Notes: a model not told the origin generated them from the sequence alone. A stretch of DNA of 64,000 nt from Arthrobacter sp. YN (GCF_002224285.1 NZ_CP022436.1:2356001-2420000), one strand, 5' to 3'. Numbered from the stretch's first letter, positions 36,852 to 47,225 are shown. Program-made: numbers and translations.

Positions 36852-38195
36852 ATGAAGACATCAATAATTAACCGCCGGGGATTCCTCGGCCTTTCCGCGG
36901 CGGGCGTCGCCGCCGCCGCTCTCAGCGCATGCACAGTTAACTCCCCGGCCCCACCGGGAAGTGGCACGTCCGGCACGGGCGGCATCACTATTATGGGCAA
37001 CGAAGGGGAGATCACCAAGGACGTGATCGCTGCGTGGCAGCAAAAGAACCCTGAAGCGCCGATTACCTTTGTCAAGTACGACGAGACCCGGCTGAATGCA
37101 ATGCTCGCAGCTGGAAGCCCGCCGGACCTGGTACGTGGTGCGGGAGCCCAGATAACCCCCTACCTGGCAACGCGAAAGATCGCGAAGCCACTGGATGACT
37201 ACATTGCGAAGAGCTCGCTCTTTAAGTCCTCCGATCTGGAATCCGTCAACGATGTGTGGAAGTGGGACGGTACCACCCAAGGCGCGGGGCAGACTTACGG
37301 ACTGACCAAGGACTGGAGCCTGGACATGATGTTCTGGTACAACACGTCCGTCTTCGAGGAGGTGGGGGCCAAGGCTCCGGACAGCGCCAACCCACCCACA
37401 TACGATGATCTGTTGGAAATCGCCAAGACCATGACCAAGTCCGAGGCCGGTAAGGTCACCCGATACGGTCTGTTCGCCACGAGTCCCGATGTGGCGGTCC
37501 TCCAGGGCATGCTCGCAACGGCTGGGGTCTCCTTGTTCAGCGAGGACTTCAAGAAGGTGGACTTCAGCACGCCTGAGGCACAGAAGGCCATCCGATGGCT
37601 AGGTGATGTGGCCACGGCCAAGGCAGGCTACACGTTAGTGGACCCCAACCCGGACGGCTGGGATTGGCCACCGTTCAGCGCCCAGCGTCAGGCCATGGCT
37701 GCGGGTGGCTACTGGGTGACCGGCATCGTGGGGGCGGACGCTACGGCTCCTGGCTTCGCCCGGATGGCGCCGGCCCCTTTGCTGGGCACGCAGCGTGTCA
37801 GTCCGACCACGAGCGCGACCGGGCACTGGATTCCGGAGAAGGCGAAGAACGCCGATGGCAGCTTCGCCTTCCTCGAGTGGTTCACTGCCGGGCAGCCGGC
37901 CGTAGACCGGGCTGCGACTGGCAGCGGCCTTCCTGTCATCAAGAGCCTGCGTTCGAACCTTCCTGCCAAGGAAGCCTTTCAGAAGGCTGCGCTGGAGGTG
38001 CAGAAGGAGGAAGACAAGTACGCCAAGGTCCTGAGCTTCTCCCCGTATGCGACTGTCACTGCCCTCACCGCAGCCGTCTCTGACCTGTTCCCCAAGCTCG
38101 TCGAGGGTTCCCTAACGGCCGGCCAGTTCGCTGACCAAGCCAACGCGAAGTGCAATGCCCTCCTTGACGAGGGTGTCTCCCGCATTGGCGGCTGA
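36852..38195 (+). CDS. ABC transporter solute-binding lipoprotein with twin-arginine signal
   Basis: 447 residues from the ATG at 36852, 8 bases after AAGGAAGG; a GTG 9 bases earlier is less well placed. The signal reads NRRGFLGLSAAG, a twin-arginine motif, then lipobox LSAC with Cys27, so the protein is probably exported folded by Tat and lipidated. The mature part is a CUT1-type sugar-binding protein (WYNTSVFEEVGAKAPDSANPPTYDDLL split across the hinge). The two permeases follow without an ATPase. The neighbouring GH51 and GH127 genes point to arabinose-containing oligosaccharides. Confidence 0.9.
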   Translation: MKTSIINRRGFLGLSAAGVAAAALSACTVNSPAPPGSGTSGTGGITIMGNEGEITKDVIAAWQQKNPEAPITFVKYDETRLNAMLAAGSPPDLVRGAGAQITPYLATRKIAKPLDDYIAKSSLFKSSDLESVNDVWKWDGTTQGAGQTYGLTKDWSLDMMFWYNTSVFEEVGAKAPDSANPPTYDDLLEIAKTMTKSEAGKVTRYGLFATSPDVAVLQGMLATAGVSLFSEDFKKVDFSTPEAQKAIRWLGDVATAKAGYTLVDPNPDGWDWPPFSAQRQAMAAGGYWVTGIVGADATAPGFARMAPAPLLGTQRVSPTTSATGHWIPEKAKNADGSFAFLEWFTAGQPAVDRAATGSGLPVIKSLRSNLPAKEAFQKAALEVQKEEDKYAKVLSFSPYATVTALTAAVSDLFPKLVEGSLTAGQFADQANAKCNALLDEGVSRIGG

Positions 38196-38196
38196 C

Positions 38197-39162
38197 ATGG
38201 TCGCCACCCTGACACGCGCTGTGCCGGCACGGCGAAGCAGCCTACAAACACGACGGCGGAGCCGCGCCTTCTATCTCTTTGTCTCCCCCTGGATTCTGGG
38301 GACGATCCTGTTGACGCTGTTCCCCCTGGCTTATGCTTTCGGCGTCAGCTTGACCAACTGGGACGGGGTGAGCCCCGGGTTCCGCTGGATCGGGGCGAAG
38401 AACTATGTCGATGTCCTGACCGACCCGGAGACCTGGGCGAGTATGGGACGCTCCGGACTATTGGCACTTGTCGTGGTCCCGCTGACGGTGGCCGGCAGCC
38501 TCGGGCTGGCGGTGCTCCTCAACCAGAAGGTGCGTCTTCGCTCGTTCTGGCGCACCATGATCTACCTACCGGCGATTTTCCCGCCGGTCGCTGCGGCACT
38601 GAGCTGGAAGCTCCTCTTCGACAGGGATTCCGGGGCCATCAACGCCATCCGTGCCTGGTTCGGCCAGGACGCGGTTAACTGGATGACCGGCCAGCAGGTG
38701 TTTGTGGTGCTGTTGGCACTCATGCTCTGGGGTATTGGCGGCGGAATGATCATCAATCTCGCGGCGTTGCAGGATGTCTCACCGGAATTGCTGGAGGCCG
38801 CAACGCTTGACGGGGCTGGACCTTGGCGCCGTTTCACCTCTGTGACGCTGCCGACCATTTCCCCGGTGCTGCTCTTCCAGACCATCACGGCCACCATTGG
38901 CGTCCTGCAAACCTTCGTGCCAGCGTTGCTGCTGTCGCCTGCGACAGGCCCGGCCGCGATCACCGCGGTGCCCGAAGCGAACAGGGTGTTCATGATCGAC
39001 GTCTATGCCCAGTATTTTGCATACTCCCGTTACGGCTATGCCTCGGCCATGCTGTGGCTGTTCTTCCTGGCGATCCTCCTAGTGACGGTGCTGTTCTTCC
39101 GGTTTAGCCGTAAAACCGTGTTCTACGCGGTCGATCCTTCGAATGGTGGAGGAAAACGATGA
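38197..39162 (+). CDS. ABC transporter permease, MalF/UgpA type (arabino-oligosaccharide cluster)
   Basis: 321 residues from the ATG at 38197, one base after the binding-protein stop; an open extension upstream overlaps that gene and is rejected. A basic tail (RRSSLQTRRRSR) precedes the first helix FYLFVSPWILGTILLTLFP. The EAA loop is LLEAATLDGAGPWRRF, followed by TSVTLP. It overlaps the second permease by 4 bases. Confidence 0.92.
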   Translation: MVATLTRAVPARRSSLQTRRRSRAFYLFVSPWILGTILLTLFPLAYAFGVSLTNWDGVSPGFRWIGAKNYVDVLTDPETWASMGRSGLLALVVVPLTVAGSLGLAVLLNQKVRLRSFWRTMIYLPAIFPPVAAALSWKLLFDRDSGAINAIRAWFGQDAVNWMTGQQVFVVLLALMLWGIGGGMIINLAALQDVSPELLEAATLDGAGPWRRFTSVTLPTISPVLLFQTITATIGVLQTFVPALLLSPATGPAAITAVPEANRVFMIDVYAQYFAYSRYGYASAMLWLFFLAILLVTVLFFRFSRKTVFYAVDPSNGGGKR

Positions 39163-40070
39163 TCGCTCCGGAGGTACAGCTGAGTCGGAGTCTTGCAGAG
39201 GAGCCAGCCATCGAACCACGGCCTCACCGATCGCGGAGCCGGAGAACCGCCAGACGCAGGTCGCGCATGCTGGTTATGTTGGCGCTGGGTGCCATCACGG
39301 CAGTGCTCGCGTTCCCTGCCTACTGGGTCGTTGCGACGGCGTTCAAATCATCCGAGCAGCTCAACTCCGCGCTGGTGGTCTTCTGGCCTGTTCCCGCGCA
39401 TTTTGAGAATTTCGTGGAGGCAGTCACGAGGGTCCCGTTCATGGCGTATGCCGTGAACTCGCTGTTCCTTGCCACTATCAGCGGCGTCTTGACCACGTTT
39501 TCGTCAGCCCTGGTGGGGTACGGATTCGCTAGACTCCACGGCCCAGGGAAAAGGATCCTCTTCGGGGTCCTGATCGCCATGATGATGATGCCCGGCATCG
39601 TGACGCTAATTCCCACCTACCTCCTGTTCTCCCAAGTGGGGCTCGTGGGGAATTACTGGCCGTGGGTGATCTGGGGCCTGGCAGGGTCTCCCTACCTGAT
39701 ATTCCTGTACCGACAGTTCTTCGCCGGACTGCCCAAGGAACTTGAGGAAGCGGCGATTCTGGACGGTTGTTCGCAACTGGGGATCTTCGTAAAGGTCTTC
39801 CTGCCGATCTCGAAACCGATCGTCGTTACTGCATTCGTGATGTCCTTCCTGGCAACCTGGGGCGACTTTATCGCGCCAAACCTCCTGTTGAACCAGAGCA
39901 ACACTACGCTCGCGGTGGCGCTCTCGTCGGGCTACGTCAATGAAAGGGGTTTTCCTTTGAACAACCTTATTGCGGCAGGGTCAATCCTTTACGTGATACC
40001 TGTGGTTCTGGTGTTCTTCTTCGTCCAGCGCCGCTACACGGAGAATTTCAGCGCCGCCGGAATTAAATAA
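39159..40070 (+). CDS. ABC transporter permease, MalG/UgpE type (arabino-oligosaccharide cluster)
   Basis: A 303-residue membrane protein. Its cytoplasmic N-tail is Arg-rich (RSRSRRTARRRSR), six helices follow, and the EAA loop reads LEEAAILDGCSQLGIFVK, then VFLPI. With the gene at 38197 it forms the pore of the importer; the energising ATPase must come from elsewhere. A LacI gene follows after 19 bases, in the same direction. Confidence 0.92.
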   Translation: MIAPEVQLSRSLAEEPAIEPRPHRSRSRRTARRRSRMLVMLALGAITAVLAFPAYWVVATAFKSSEQLNSALVVFWPVPAHFENFVEAVTRVPFMAYAVNSLFLATISGVLTTFSSALVGYGFARLHGPGKRILFGVLIAMMMMPGIVTLIPTYLLFSQVGLVGNYWPWVIWGLAGSPYLIFLYRQFFAGLPKELEEAAILDGCSQLGIFVKVFLPISKPIVVTAFVMSFLATWGDFIAPNLLLNQSNTTLAVALSSGYVNERGFPLNNLIAAGSILYVIPVVLVFFFVQRRYTENFSAAGIK

Positions 40071-40089
40071 CACGGGAAAGAGGTCCGCA

Positions 40090-41094
40090 ATGGTCAAGAT
40101 GTCGGATGTTGCACGCCTGGCCGGAGTTTCCACCATGACGGTATCGAACGTCGTCAATGGACGCCGCTCCGTCAATACGGAGATCCGCCAGCGGGTCCTT
40201 GAGGCAGTGGAGGAGAGCGGGTATGTCATGAACCGCTCGGCGAGGACCTTGCGCACCGGCACCACGGGCGTCATTGGGCTCGCGGTTCCAGCTATTGAGC
40301 ACGCCTACTTTGCCGAACTCGCCGGCCGGGTAGTCGCCCAGGCAGCGGAGCGAGGTTACAGAGTGACGGTTGAGCAGACCGGAGCGCATGTCCAGGGGGA
40401 GATCGACGCCGTCGCGCTCTCCAGGACGCTTGAATGCGATGGGCTGATCCTGTCGGCTATCGGGATCGGGCCGGAGGAAGCACGTTTGCTCAATCAGTCC
40501 ATCCCCTTGGTCCTGCTCGGCGAAAAGCTCTTCGAGGAGACGGTTGACCACATCGCCATGCCCAACAGCGAAGGGACCAGGGCGGCAACAGTGCACCTGG
40601 CATCACAAGGGTGTAAGCGCATCGCCTGGGCGAGCAACCCTTCACCCGAGGGCGAAACCCATAATGTGGTCGTCGACCGGCTCCAGGGCTACCGTCAGGG
40701 ACTCGCGGATTCAGGACTCCCGGAAGATCCCAGGCTGCTGGTCCCGATGGACCAGCCGACCATGCATGATGCTGCCGACGGCATCCGGCAAATGGGGAAA
40801 GAAGGCGTCGAGTTCGACGGCGTCGTCGCTGTGACAGATACCGTGGCCTTCGGCGTCATAAGGGGCTTGGCAGATCTGGGACTCCGAGTTCCCCAGGACG
40901 TACGTGTCATCGGCTACGACGACATTGAGCAAGCCAAGTTCTCCACACCGTCCCTCTCCACAATCGCCCCTGACCATGACTGGATGGTCAGTGCAGCACT
41001 CAACCTCCTTACCGAACGGATCAAGGACAGTTCCCACCGCGGGCGCGAGCTCGTGGCACCTTTCCGGCTTATCGCCCGAGAGTCAACCAGCTAA
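40090..41094 (+). CDS. LacI-family transcriptional regulator of the arabinan cluster
   Basis: 334 residues. The N-terminal HTH reads MSDVARLAGVSTMTVSNVVNG, hinge GYVMNRSARTLRTG, then a ligand-binding domain with LAVPAIEHAYFAELAGRV, VVAVTDTVAFGVIRGLADLG and VIGYDDIEQAKFSTPSLSTI. It sits between the importer and the second GH51 gene, all co-directional. The CG-centred boxes at 36517, 36731 and 36789 fit its operator type, so it likely represses both the leftward GH51 and the rightward operon until an arabinose-containing inducer enters. Confidence 0.92.
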   Translation: MVKMSDVARLAGVSTMTVSNVVNGRRSVNTEIRQRVLEAVEESGYVMNRSARTLRTGTTGVIGLAVPAIEHAYFAELAGRVVAQAAERGYRVTVEQTGAHVQGEIDAVALSRTLECDGLILSAIGIGPEEARLLNQSIPLVLLGEKLFEETVDHIAMPNSEGTRAATVHLASQGCKRIAWASNPSPEGETHNVVVDRLQGYRQGLADSGLPEDPRLLVPMDQPTMHDAADGIRQMGKEGVEFDGVVAVTDTVAFGVIRGLADLGLRVPQDVRVIGYDDIEQAKFSTPSLSTIAPDHDWMVSAALNLLTERIKDSSHRGRELVAPFRLIARESTS

Positions 41095-41127
41095 AACCAA
41101 CCCAAAACACATTGGAGATTCTGCACT

Positions 41128-42732
41128 ATGGCATCTGAGTCCCGGCTCGTCGTCAATCTTGACATCGCGGGTCCGACCATTAACCGTCACCTCTACGGGC
41201 ATTTCGCCGAGCATCTCGGCCGGTGCATTTACGGGGGTTTCTGGGTAGGGGAGGACAGTGAGATCCCGAATACCCGCGGCATCCGCAACGACGTCGTCGC
41301 CGCCTTGCGGGAATTGCGCATTCCGAACCTGCGGTGGCCGGGGGGCTGCTTCGCCGACGAATACCACTGGCAGGACGGCATTGGACCCCGCGAGGAGCGT
41401 CCGCGTGTCGTCAACTCACACTGGGGCGACGTTGTGGAGGACAACGCCTTCGGTACCCATGAGTTTATGGATCTGTGCGACCTCCTCGGCGCTGAAGCGT
41501 ACGTCAACGGCAACGTAGGTTCGGGCACGGTCCGGGAGATGAGTGAATGGATCGAGTACCTCACCCGAGCGGACGATTCCCCAATGGCAGCCTTGCGTCG
41601 GGCCAATGGACAGGACGAGCCTTGGAAGGTTCCCTTCTTCGGAGTCGGCAACGAGCCGTGGGGGTGTGGCGGTCACATGCGTGCAGAGGCCTATGCCGAT
41701 CTGGCACGCCAATACAGCACTTATGTCCGCAACCACAACGGCAACGAGGTCTACCGGATCGCTGCAGGCGCCAACGCCGACGATGTCGCATGGACAAAGG
41801 CTCTCATGGAGGCGCTCCACGACAAGGGCGACTCCAACCGCAAGAGCGCCCCCTACCAAGGCATCTCCCTGCATTACTACACGATGTCGGGTCACTGGGA
41901 CGCCAAAGGTTCGGCAACAGCGTTCAGCGAAGATGAGTACTGGAAAACGATCAAAGCTGCCCAACACATTGAGACGCTGCTCGCCGCACACTCAACCATG
42001 ATGGACGTCTACGACCCGCACAAGGCCGTGGGCCTGATCTTGGACGAATGGGGCACCTGGTGGGATGTGGAGCCCGGCACCAACCCAGGCTTTCTGTACC
42101 AGCAGAACACCGTCCGTGACGCACTGGTTGCTGCCATCCACTTTGATTCCTTCCACCAGCACGCAGACCGCCTGGTCATGGCAAATATCGCCCAGACAGT
42201 CAACGTGCTCCAAGCCATGCTGCTCACCGACCCGGAGACGGGTGCACTCGTCAAGACTCCCACCTTCCATGTCTTCGCCATGAACGCCGGTCACCAGGAT
42301 GCCAGTGCCCTCCACACACACCTTGCCTCGGACGCCGCACACCAGCTGGACGATGCACCACTGCCCACCCTTACCGCTTCGGCAAGTACCAAAGACGGTC
42401 AAGTGCTGATCTCCGTCGCCAACTTGGAACTCGATGGCGAGAAAGAGATCGTCCTCGATCTGCGTGGTGGGCAGCTTGAGGAGGTGTCCGCGCTCGTGCT
42501 GGGCGGTGATCATGTGGCCGCATTCAATGCACCTGAACACCCCGAAGCCGTCGCCCCCCGCCCGCTGCAGGTGAAGGAGCGTGAGGACGGCCAGTTCGTA
42601 CTGCGGTTGCCGGCACATTCATTTGCCACGGTGCACGGCACGATCGTGGGTGCCGCTCCCGCGACCGCCCAGGCGACCGTGTCCGCCGTCGTTAACTCTT
42701 CGTCGGGGAGCAAACCGTGCCTGAACTGCTGA
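41128..42732 (+). CDS. GH51 alpha-L-arabinofuranosidase (second)
   Basis: A 534-residue enzyme with no signal peptide. It has [21 protein letters not shown] at the N-terminus, [20 protein letters not shown], the acid/base Glu176 in [12 protein letters not shown] and the nucleophile Glu307 in [11 protein letters not shown]. It hydrolyses terminal alpha-L-arabinofuranosyl residues in the cytoplasm. It is only distantly like the GH51 at 34849, which belongs to a different subgroup, so the pair probably divides linkage types. A short Cys-containing tail (KPCLNC) ends the protein. Confidence 0.93.
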   Translation: MASESRLVVNLDIAGPTINRHLYGHFAEHLGRCIYGGFWVGEDSEIPNTRGIRNDVVAALRELRIPNLRWPGGCFADEYHWQDGIGPREERPRVVNSHWGDVVEDNAFGTHEFMDLCDLLGAEAYVNGNVGSGTVREMSEWIEYLTRADDSPMAALRRANGQDEPWKVPFFGVGNEPWGCGGHMRAEAYADLARQYSTYVRNHNGNEVYRIAAGANADDVAWTKALMEALHDKGDSNRKSAPYQGISLHYYTMSGHWDAKGSATAFSEDEYWKTIKAAQHIETLLAAHSTMMDVYDPHKAVGLILDEWGTWWDVEPGTNPGFLYQQNTVRDALVAAIHFDSFHQHADRLVMANIAQTVNVLQAMLLTDPETGALVKTPTFHVFAMNAGHQDASALHTHLASDAAHQLDDAPLPTLTASASTKDGQVLISVANLELDGEKEIVLDLRGGQLEEVSALVLGGDHVAAFNAPEHPEAVAPRPLQVKEREDGQFVLRLPAHSFATVHGTIVGAAPATAQATVSAVVNSSSGSKPCLNC

Positions 42733-42815
42733 GCTGAGGCTCCCAGCAGGCCCGCCGGTGAACCAGGGTGGGGCCGTGCCGTTCCCAGAAACAAACTTTC
42801 AGAGATGAGATATCA

Positions 42816-45128
42816 ATGAGTGTTGATTTCCGGCCCTTGGCTGCGGTCCGCCTCCGGCCAGGTGACTTCGAGCAAGCGCAGCGGGTGAACCTTGAAGCGC
42901 TGCTGCGATTGGACACCGAGCGTCTCCTCGTTCCGTACAGGCGGGAAGCCGGAATCCCTACCTTAGCGGAGCCCTACGGCGGTTGGGAGGATTCCGGGCT
43001 CGGCGGCCACACCGCGGGTCACGTCCTCTCGGCTCTTGCTCTTTCGGTGGCGGCAGGCGCTGACTCGCGGGCTGTGGACATGATGGGCACACTGATCAGA
43101 GGTCTACGCGACACGCAGCTCGCTTTGGCAACGGGATATCTGGGCGGTGTTCCAGACGGACAGGAGCTCTGGGAAGAACTCGCCCGGGGATCGATCGAGG
43201 CCTCGCCCTTTGCCCTGAACGGCCGGTGGGTGCCTTTGTATAACCTGCACAAGACGCTCGCCGGACTGATCGACGTTGCCGAGCAGGTCCCGTCTGTGGA
43301 AGCCGATGCGCTCCTCAATGACTTCGGGCAGTGGTGGCTGGCAACAGCTGAGCGCCTTGACCAAGCTGCGTTGGAAAGCATTCTGGTCACCGAGTTCGGG
43401 GGATTCACTGAATCTTTCGCCCGGTTGGCGTTGCTCAAGAAAGACGAACGGTATCTGGGCCTGGCCAAGCGATTTGTTCGGCAGGAACTTCTTGAGCGCG
43501 TCCTATCGCTGTCCGGCGAGGGGAAGCAAGATCCGCTCGCCGGGTTGCACGCCAACACTCAGATTCCCGTGATGGTGGGCTACGCCACCATAGAGCGAGC
43601 GGCCCGGCTCTTGAGGTTGGAGGACAGCGAAACCGCATGCCTCGGCGCCGCTGCACGGCGGTTCTTCGATGACGTGGCCTTCCGGCGCAGCAGCGCACTG
43701 GGTGGTCATGGTGTCCGGGAACATTTTCATGGTCGTGATGACTTCACTCCCATGTTCCTCTCACGCGAGGGGCCGGAAAGCTGCAACACCTACAACATGG
43801 TCAAGCTGGCAGCCGAGCTGTATCTCCTCAGCGACGACACGAAGTACTTGGACTATCTTGAGCTTGCCCAGTGCAGCCATGTCCTCTCAACCCAACACCC
43901 GGAGCACGGTGGCCTGGTCTACTTCACCTCACACCGGCCGGGCCACTACCGGGTCTACTCGCCCGAACAAGACGGTTTCTGGTGCTGTATGGGATCGGGC
44001 TTCGAGGCGCATGCCCGTCACGGCGCGCACGTCTATGCAACACAGGCAGACGAGCTCCGCATCACATGGCTTCTGGCGAGCGAAGTAACCTGGACGGGGT
44101 TCGGCGCTGTCATCTCCATTGATTCTGACCTGCCCAAAGGATCCGGCGCACGAATTCAGGTTACCGTCAGTAAACCTCACGAATTCACGCTAGCCATCCG
44201 GATACCGCCTTGGGCGGCAAACGCCGGTGCACGCCTGGCCGACGCTACACCGATTGTCGACGACGGCGACGGCTGGTGGCGTCTGCGGCGCTGCTGGAAT
44301 GGGACGGAAACCATTGAGGTCTCCTTCGAACCTACCCTGCGTTTGGTCCCCGCCCCCGATGGCTCGGCCTGGGGATGGATTCAACGCGGCCCAACTGTGT
44401 ACGCGCAGGAGATCCCGGATCCGGCCCTGCAGTACCAGACGACGGGCGAGCGGACCGCTCATATAGCCTCCGGAAAGTTGAGGCCACTGGCGGAGACTCC
44501 AATTCTCGTCTCCTCCGCATTGGAAGCCAGGCCCCTGGCGGATGGGACGCTGACAATCAGGACGGCCGACGGGGAGAATATCACGCTGAAACCCCTACAC
44601 CGGATTCACGATGCCCGATACCGGCTCTCCTGGCCAGTGGCAGAGTTCCCCGCGCAGGTCGAGGCGGTCAGGGCCGCCCTTGAGGAGCTCGACCGGGCCT
44701 CAACGGCATTGGAAGCCCGTGTGGTAGACGGGGTCATCTTTGGCGAACAGCAGCCGGAGCTGGACCATGAAGTCACCTCTCCGCAAGCGGAACGCGGCAC
44801 CACGACGGACGGAAAGCAGTGGCTCCGCCCCACCGGTTCCCTGACTCTTTTGCTGCGCGACTGGACGGTGGTGGCTCAGAGCATCCGCATCGAATGGCTT
44901 CCAGACGATGGCGATGCGGCCTTCAGCCTCTCCCATGCTGACGAAGGCGGCGTGGTGGTGCATGCGGGTTCCTCCGGAGTTTGCGAGATGCCGTTCAATA
45001 CCCACGGCCAGGCGGAAACACGCCTGGTCCTCACACCCGTGGATGGATACCCCATGCCGCGCCTATCCCGGCTCCTGCTGCTGACGGACGCAGCAGATGG
45101 CCTCATTGAAGTTCATCACCACGAGTAA
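42816..45128 (+). CDS. GH127-family (DUF1680) beta-L-arabinofuranosidase
   Basis: 770 residues from the ATG at 42816; the open frame before it lacks a start site. The N-terminal (alpha/alpha) barrel has VNLEALLRLDTERLLVPYRREAG, GGWEDSGLGGHTAGHVLSA and LYNLHKTLAGLID. The key motif FWCCMGSGFE (Cys390, Cys391) carries the Cys/Glu metal-thiolate catalytic site of GH127. Members remove beta-L-arabinofuranose from plant extensin-type chains. No signal peptide is present. It follows the GH51 gene and completes an intracellular set cleaving both alpha- and beta-linked arabinofuranose. Confidence 0.9.
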   Translation: MSVDFRPLAAVRLRPGDFEQAQRVNLEALLRLDTERLLVPYRREAGIPTLAEPYGGWEDSGLGGHTAGHVLSALALSVAAGADSRAVDMMGTLIRGLRDTQLALATGYLGGVPDGQELWEELARGSIEASPFALNGRWVPLYNLHKTLAGLIDVAEQVPSVEADALLNDFGQWWLATAERLDQAALESILVTEFGGFTESFARLALLKKDERYLGLAKRFVRQELLERVLSLSGEGKQDPLAGLHANTQIPVMVGYATIERAARLLRLEDSETACLGAAARRFFDDVAFRRSSALGGHGVREHFHGRDDFTPMFLSREGPESCNTYNMVKLAAELYLLSDDTKYLDYLELAQCSHVLSTQHPEHGGLVYFTSHRPGHYRVYSPEQDGFWCCMGSGFEAHARHGAHVYATQADELRITWLLASEVTWTGFGAVISIDSDLPKGSGARIQVTVSKPHEFTLAIRIPPWAANAGARLADATPIVDDGDGWWRLRRCWNGTETIEVSFEPTLRLVPAPDGSAWGWIQRGPTVYAQEIPDPALQYQTTGERTAHIASGKLRPLAETPILVSSALEARPLADGTLTIRTADGENITLKPLHRIHDARYRLSWPVAEFPAQVEAVRAALEELDRASTALEARVVDGVIFGEQQPELDHEVTSPQAERGTTTDGKQWLRPTGSLTLLLRDWTVVAQSIRIEWLPDDGDAAFSLSHADEGGVVVHAGSSGVCEMPFNTHGQAETRLVLTPVDGYPMPRLSRLLLLTDAADGLIEVHHHE

Positions 45129-45324
45129 CGAACCGCGTCAATCATCCCCATGAATTAGCCCCTGGGGCGGACCTGTGCCACGCGCAGTGGTTGCGTACGA
45201 CAGAGCAAACAGATTTCTGACATCGACAACGGCGTCGAATACCCCTGGTCCGGGGTGGCCATACGACGGGTCGGTGCTCATCAGAAGTATTCAGAACGAT
45301 CCAAGATGAAAGGCACTAAGATCT

Positions 45325-47214
45325 ATGCGCGCATTCCCACTCTCAAAGAAGCTAAAGGCATTGGTGGCTATTCCGCTGTTACTGTTGCTCGTCCTCGGCT
45401 TCGCCGTCGCGAATCCCGCACCGAGCTACGCCGCCACGACGCTGACGACCTACCCGACTTCCACCGGTCATCCCACCAGCAGCGACTACACGGTGGAGGT
45501 TCGCGTTCCAGGCGGCTCATGGGTCGGCTTGGTCGAGCATCAGGCGCGAGTCGGCGGCCCCTCCCGCGCGTCGTTCGCCACCTTCGTGTACTTTGACACC
45601 AACGGTCCAGTGGAGGTCCGGGCGACCTACAACCTCGGCACCGTCTCGTCGGTCAAGGTGCGCCCGACTGCGGAGGGGATCGTCCCCGCCCGTAGCGGCA
45701 ATACGGCGACATTCACGATCGGCGGTCCGACGAAGCTCGTGGTCGACTTCAACGACAATGTCGACCAAGATCTCATGATCTTCGCGAACCCACTCGAGAC
45801 CAACATCCCGAGCGCCAGCGACCCCAACGTCATCTACTATGGGCCCGGGTATCACAACCCCGGCAATACCACCGTTGCCAGCGGCAAGACCGTCTACATC
45901 GCCGGCGGCGCCGTGGTTCGCGGTGCGTTCTTTACGGATAACGCGAGCAATGTGGTCATCCGCGGTCGAGGCGTCCTCCTCCAGCCGGGAGGTGTCGGCG
46001 TCCAGGCCAAGTTCTCGACGAACGTGACCGTCGACGGCATCATCATCAACGGCTACGGCAACGACAACAACGGCGGTTACGGCGTCGAGATTGGCAGCAC
46101 CAACGGCATCACCGTGAACAACGTCAAGCTCCTCGCTTACAGAAAGTGGTCCGACGGCATCGACATGATGGCCGCGAAGAACGTTAACGTGAACGACGTG
46201 TACATCCGCACCGGCGATGACAGCATCGCGGTCTACGGCACCCGCTGGGACTACGTCGGCAGCACTGACAACGTCAACGTCACCAACTCGGTGCTCATGC
46301 CGGGCAACGCGCACCCGATCAACGTGGGTACTCATGGCAACCCCGACGTCCCCGACACGATCAACAACATCCGCGTCACGAACGTCGACGTCCTGACCCA
46401 CAACCCTTTGGTTCAGGTGCGGTCGATGTCACTCACGGCGAGCGACTCGAACCTGGTCACCAACGTGCTGCTCGCCGACATCCGGTGGGAGGACGTGCTG
46501 GTGCGCAAGTTCCTCGACATCATCACCTACAAGAACCCCGGCTACGGCCTGTCGGTCGGGCGAGGGATCGACGGCGTCACCTTGAAGAACTTCTCATACA
46601 ACGGATCTCTCGAGTACGACAACGAGATCTATGGAAACTCCGCCACTCAGATGACTAAGAACATTAGTTTCCAGAATCTGCGGGTCAACGGGAGCGTCGT
46701 CACCACGGCCGGGGCGGGACGGTTCGCCATCGGCAACTACACGAGCAACATCACGTTCGGGGAAAGTGCTGGCACGGCCATCCAGGACGGCAGCGTGTAC
46801 AAGCTCGTCAACGCGAACAGCGGCAGGGTATTGGGCATCACGGGAGGGTCGACCGCAAATAATGCGGAAGCGCTCCAGTGGGACGACAACGGAACCGCCG
46901 ATCACGAGTGGACGGTGACCCGGCTGGCGAACGGCAACTGGAGGTTGACCAACGTCAAGTCGGGGAAGGTCCTCGGGGTGCTCGCCATGTCGACAGCCGA
47001 TGGAGCAAAGTCGGTCCAGTTCACCTCGAATGGATCGCTCGACCAGGAATGGCAATTGGTGGCGTCGACAGGAACCAGCTTCAAGCTGGTCAACGGTTAC
47101 AGCTCGAGGGTCCTGGGAATTGCAGGTGCTTCGACGGCCAACGGTGCGGCGGCCGTGCAGTGGATCGACAACGGCACGACCGACCACAACTGGAACCTGG
47201 TGTTCGTGCGCTGA
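45325..47214 (+). CDS. Secreted beta-helix glycosidase (GH28/GH49-like, clan GH-N) with C-terminal ricin-type CBM13
   Basis: A 629-residue protein with a Sec signal (KKLKALVAIPLLLLLVLGFA, cleavage near residue 36), an N-terminal beta-sandwich of about 110 residues, then a right-handed beta-helix with WSDGIDMMAAKNVNV and RTGDDSIAVYG. The paired Asp motifs correspond to the catalytic region of clan GH-N. The last 140 residues hold three repeats, each beginning VLG(I/V) and ending in xxW (HEW, QEW, HNW): a ricin-B-type carbohydrate-binding module. The sandwich-plus-helix layout is more like GH49 dextranases than pectinases. It is the only secreted enzyme of the cluster, and its substrate is uncertain. 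Confidence 0.85.
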   Translation: MRAFPLSKKLKALVAIPLLLLLVLGFAVANPAPSYAATTLTTYPTSTGHPTSSDYTVEVRVPGGSWVGLVEHQARVGGPSRASFATFVYFDTNGPVEVRATYNLGTVSSVKVRPTAEGIVPARSGNTATFTIGGPTKLVVDFNDNVDQDLMIFANPLETNIPSASDPNVIYYGPGYHNPGNTTVASGKTVYIAGGAVVRGAFFTDNASNVVIRGRGVLLQPGGVGVQAKFSTNVTVDGIIINGYGNDNNGGYGVEIGSTNGITVNNVKLLAYRKWSDGIDMMAAKNVNVNDVYIRTGDDSIAVYGTRWDYVGSTDNVNVTNSVLMPGNAHPINVGTHGNPDVPDTINNIRVTNVDVLTHNPLVQVRSMSLTASDSNLVTNVLLADIRWEDVLVRKFLDIITYKNPGYGLSVGRGIDGVTLKNFSYNGSLEYDNEIYGNSATQMTKNISFQNLRVNGSVVTTAGAGRFAIGNYTSNITFGESAGTAIQDGSVYKLVNANSGRVLGITGGSTANNAEALQWDDNGTADHEWTVTRLANGNWRLTNVKSGKVLGVLAMSTADGAKSVQFTSNGSLDQEWQLVASTGTSFKLVNGYSSRVLGIAGASTANGAAAVQWIDNGTTDHNWNLVFVR

Positions 47215-47225
47215 GCGATGGGCTG

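Noticed and set aside
45517..46401. 294-codon minus-strand frame, rich in Val/Asp/His, opposite the beta-helix gene
   Set aside because: Low-complexity antisense product of repetitive helix-coding sequence.
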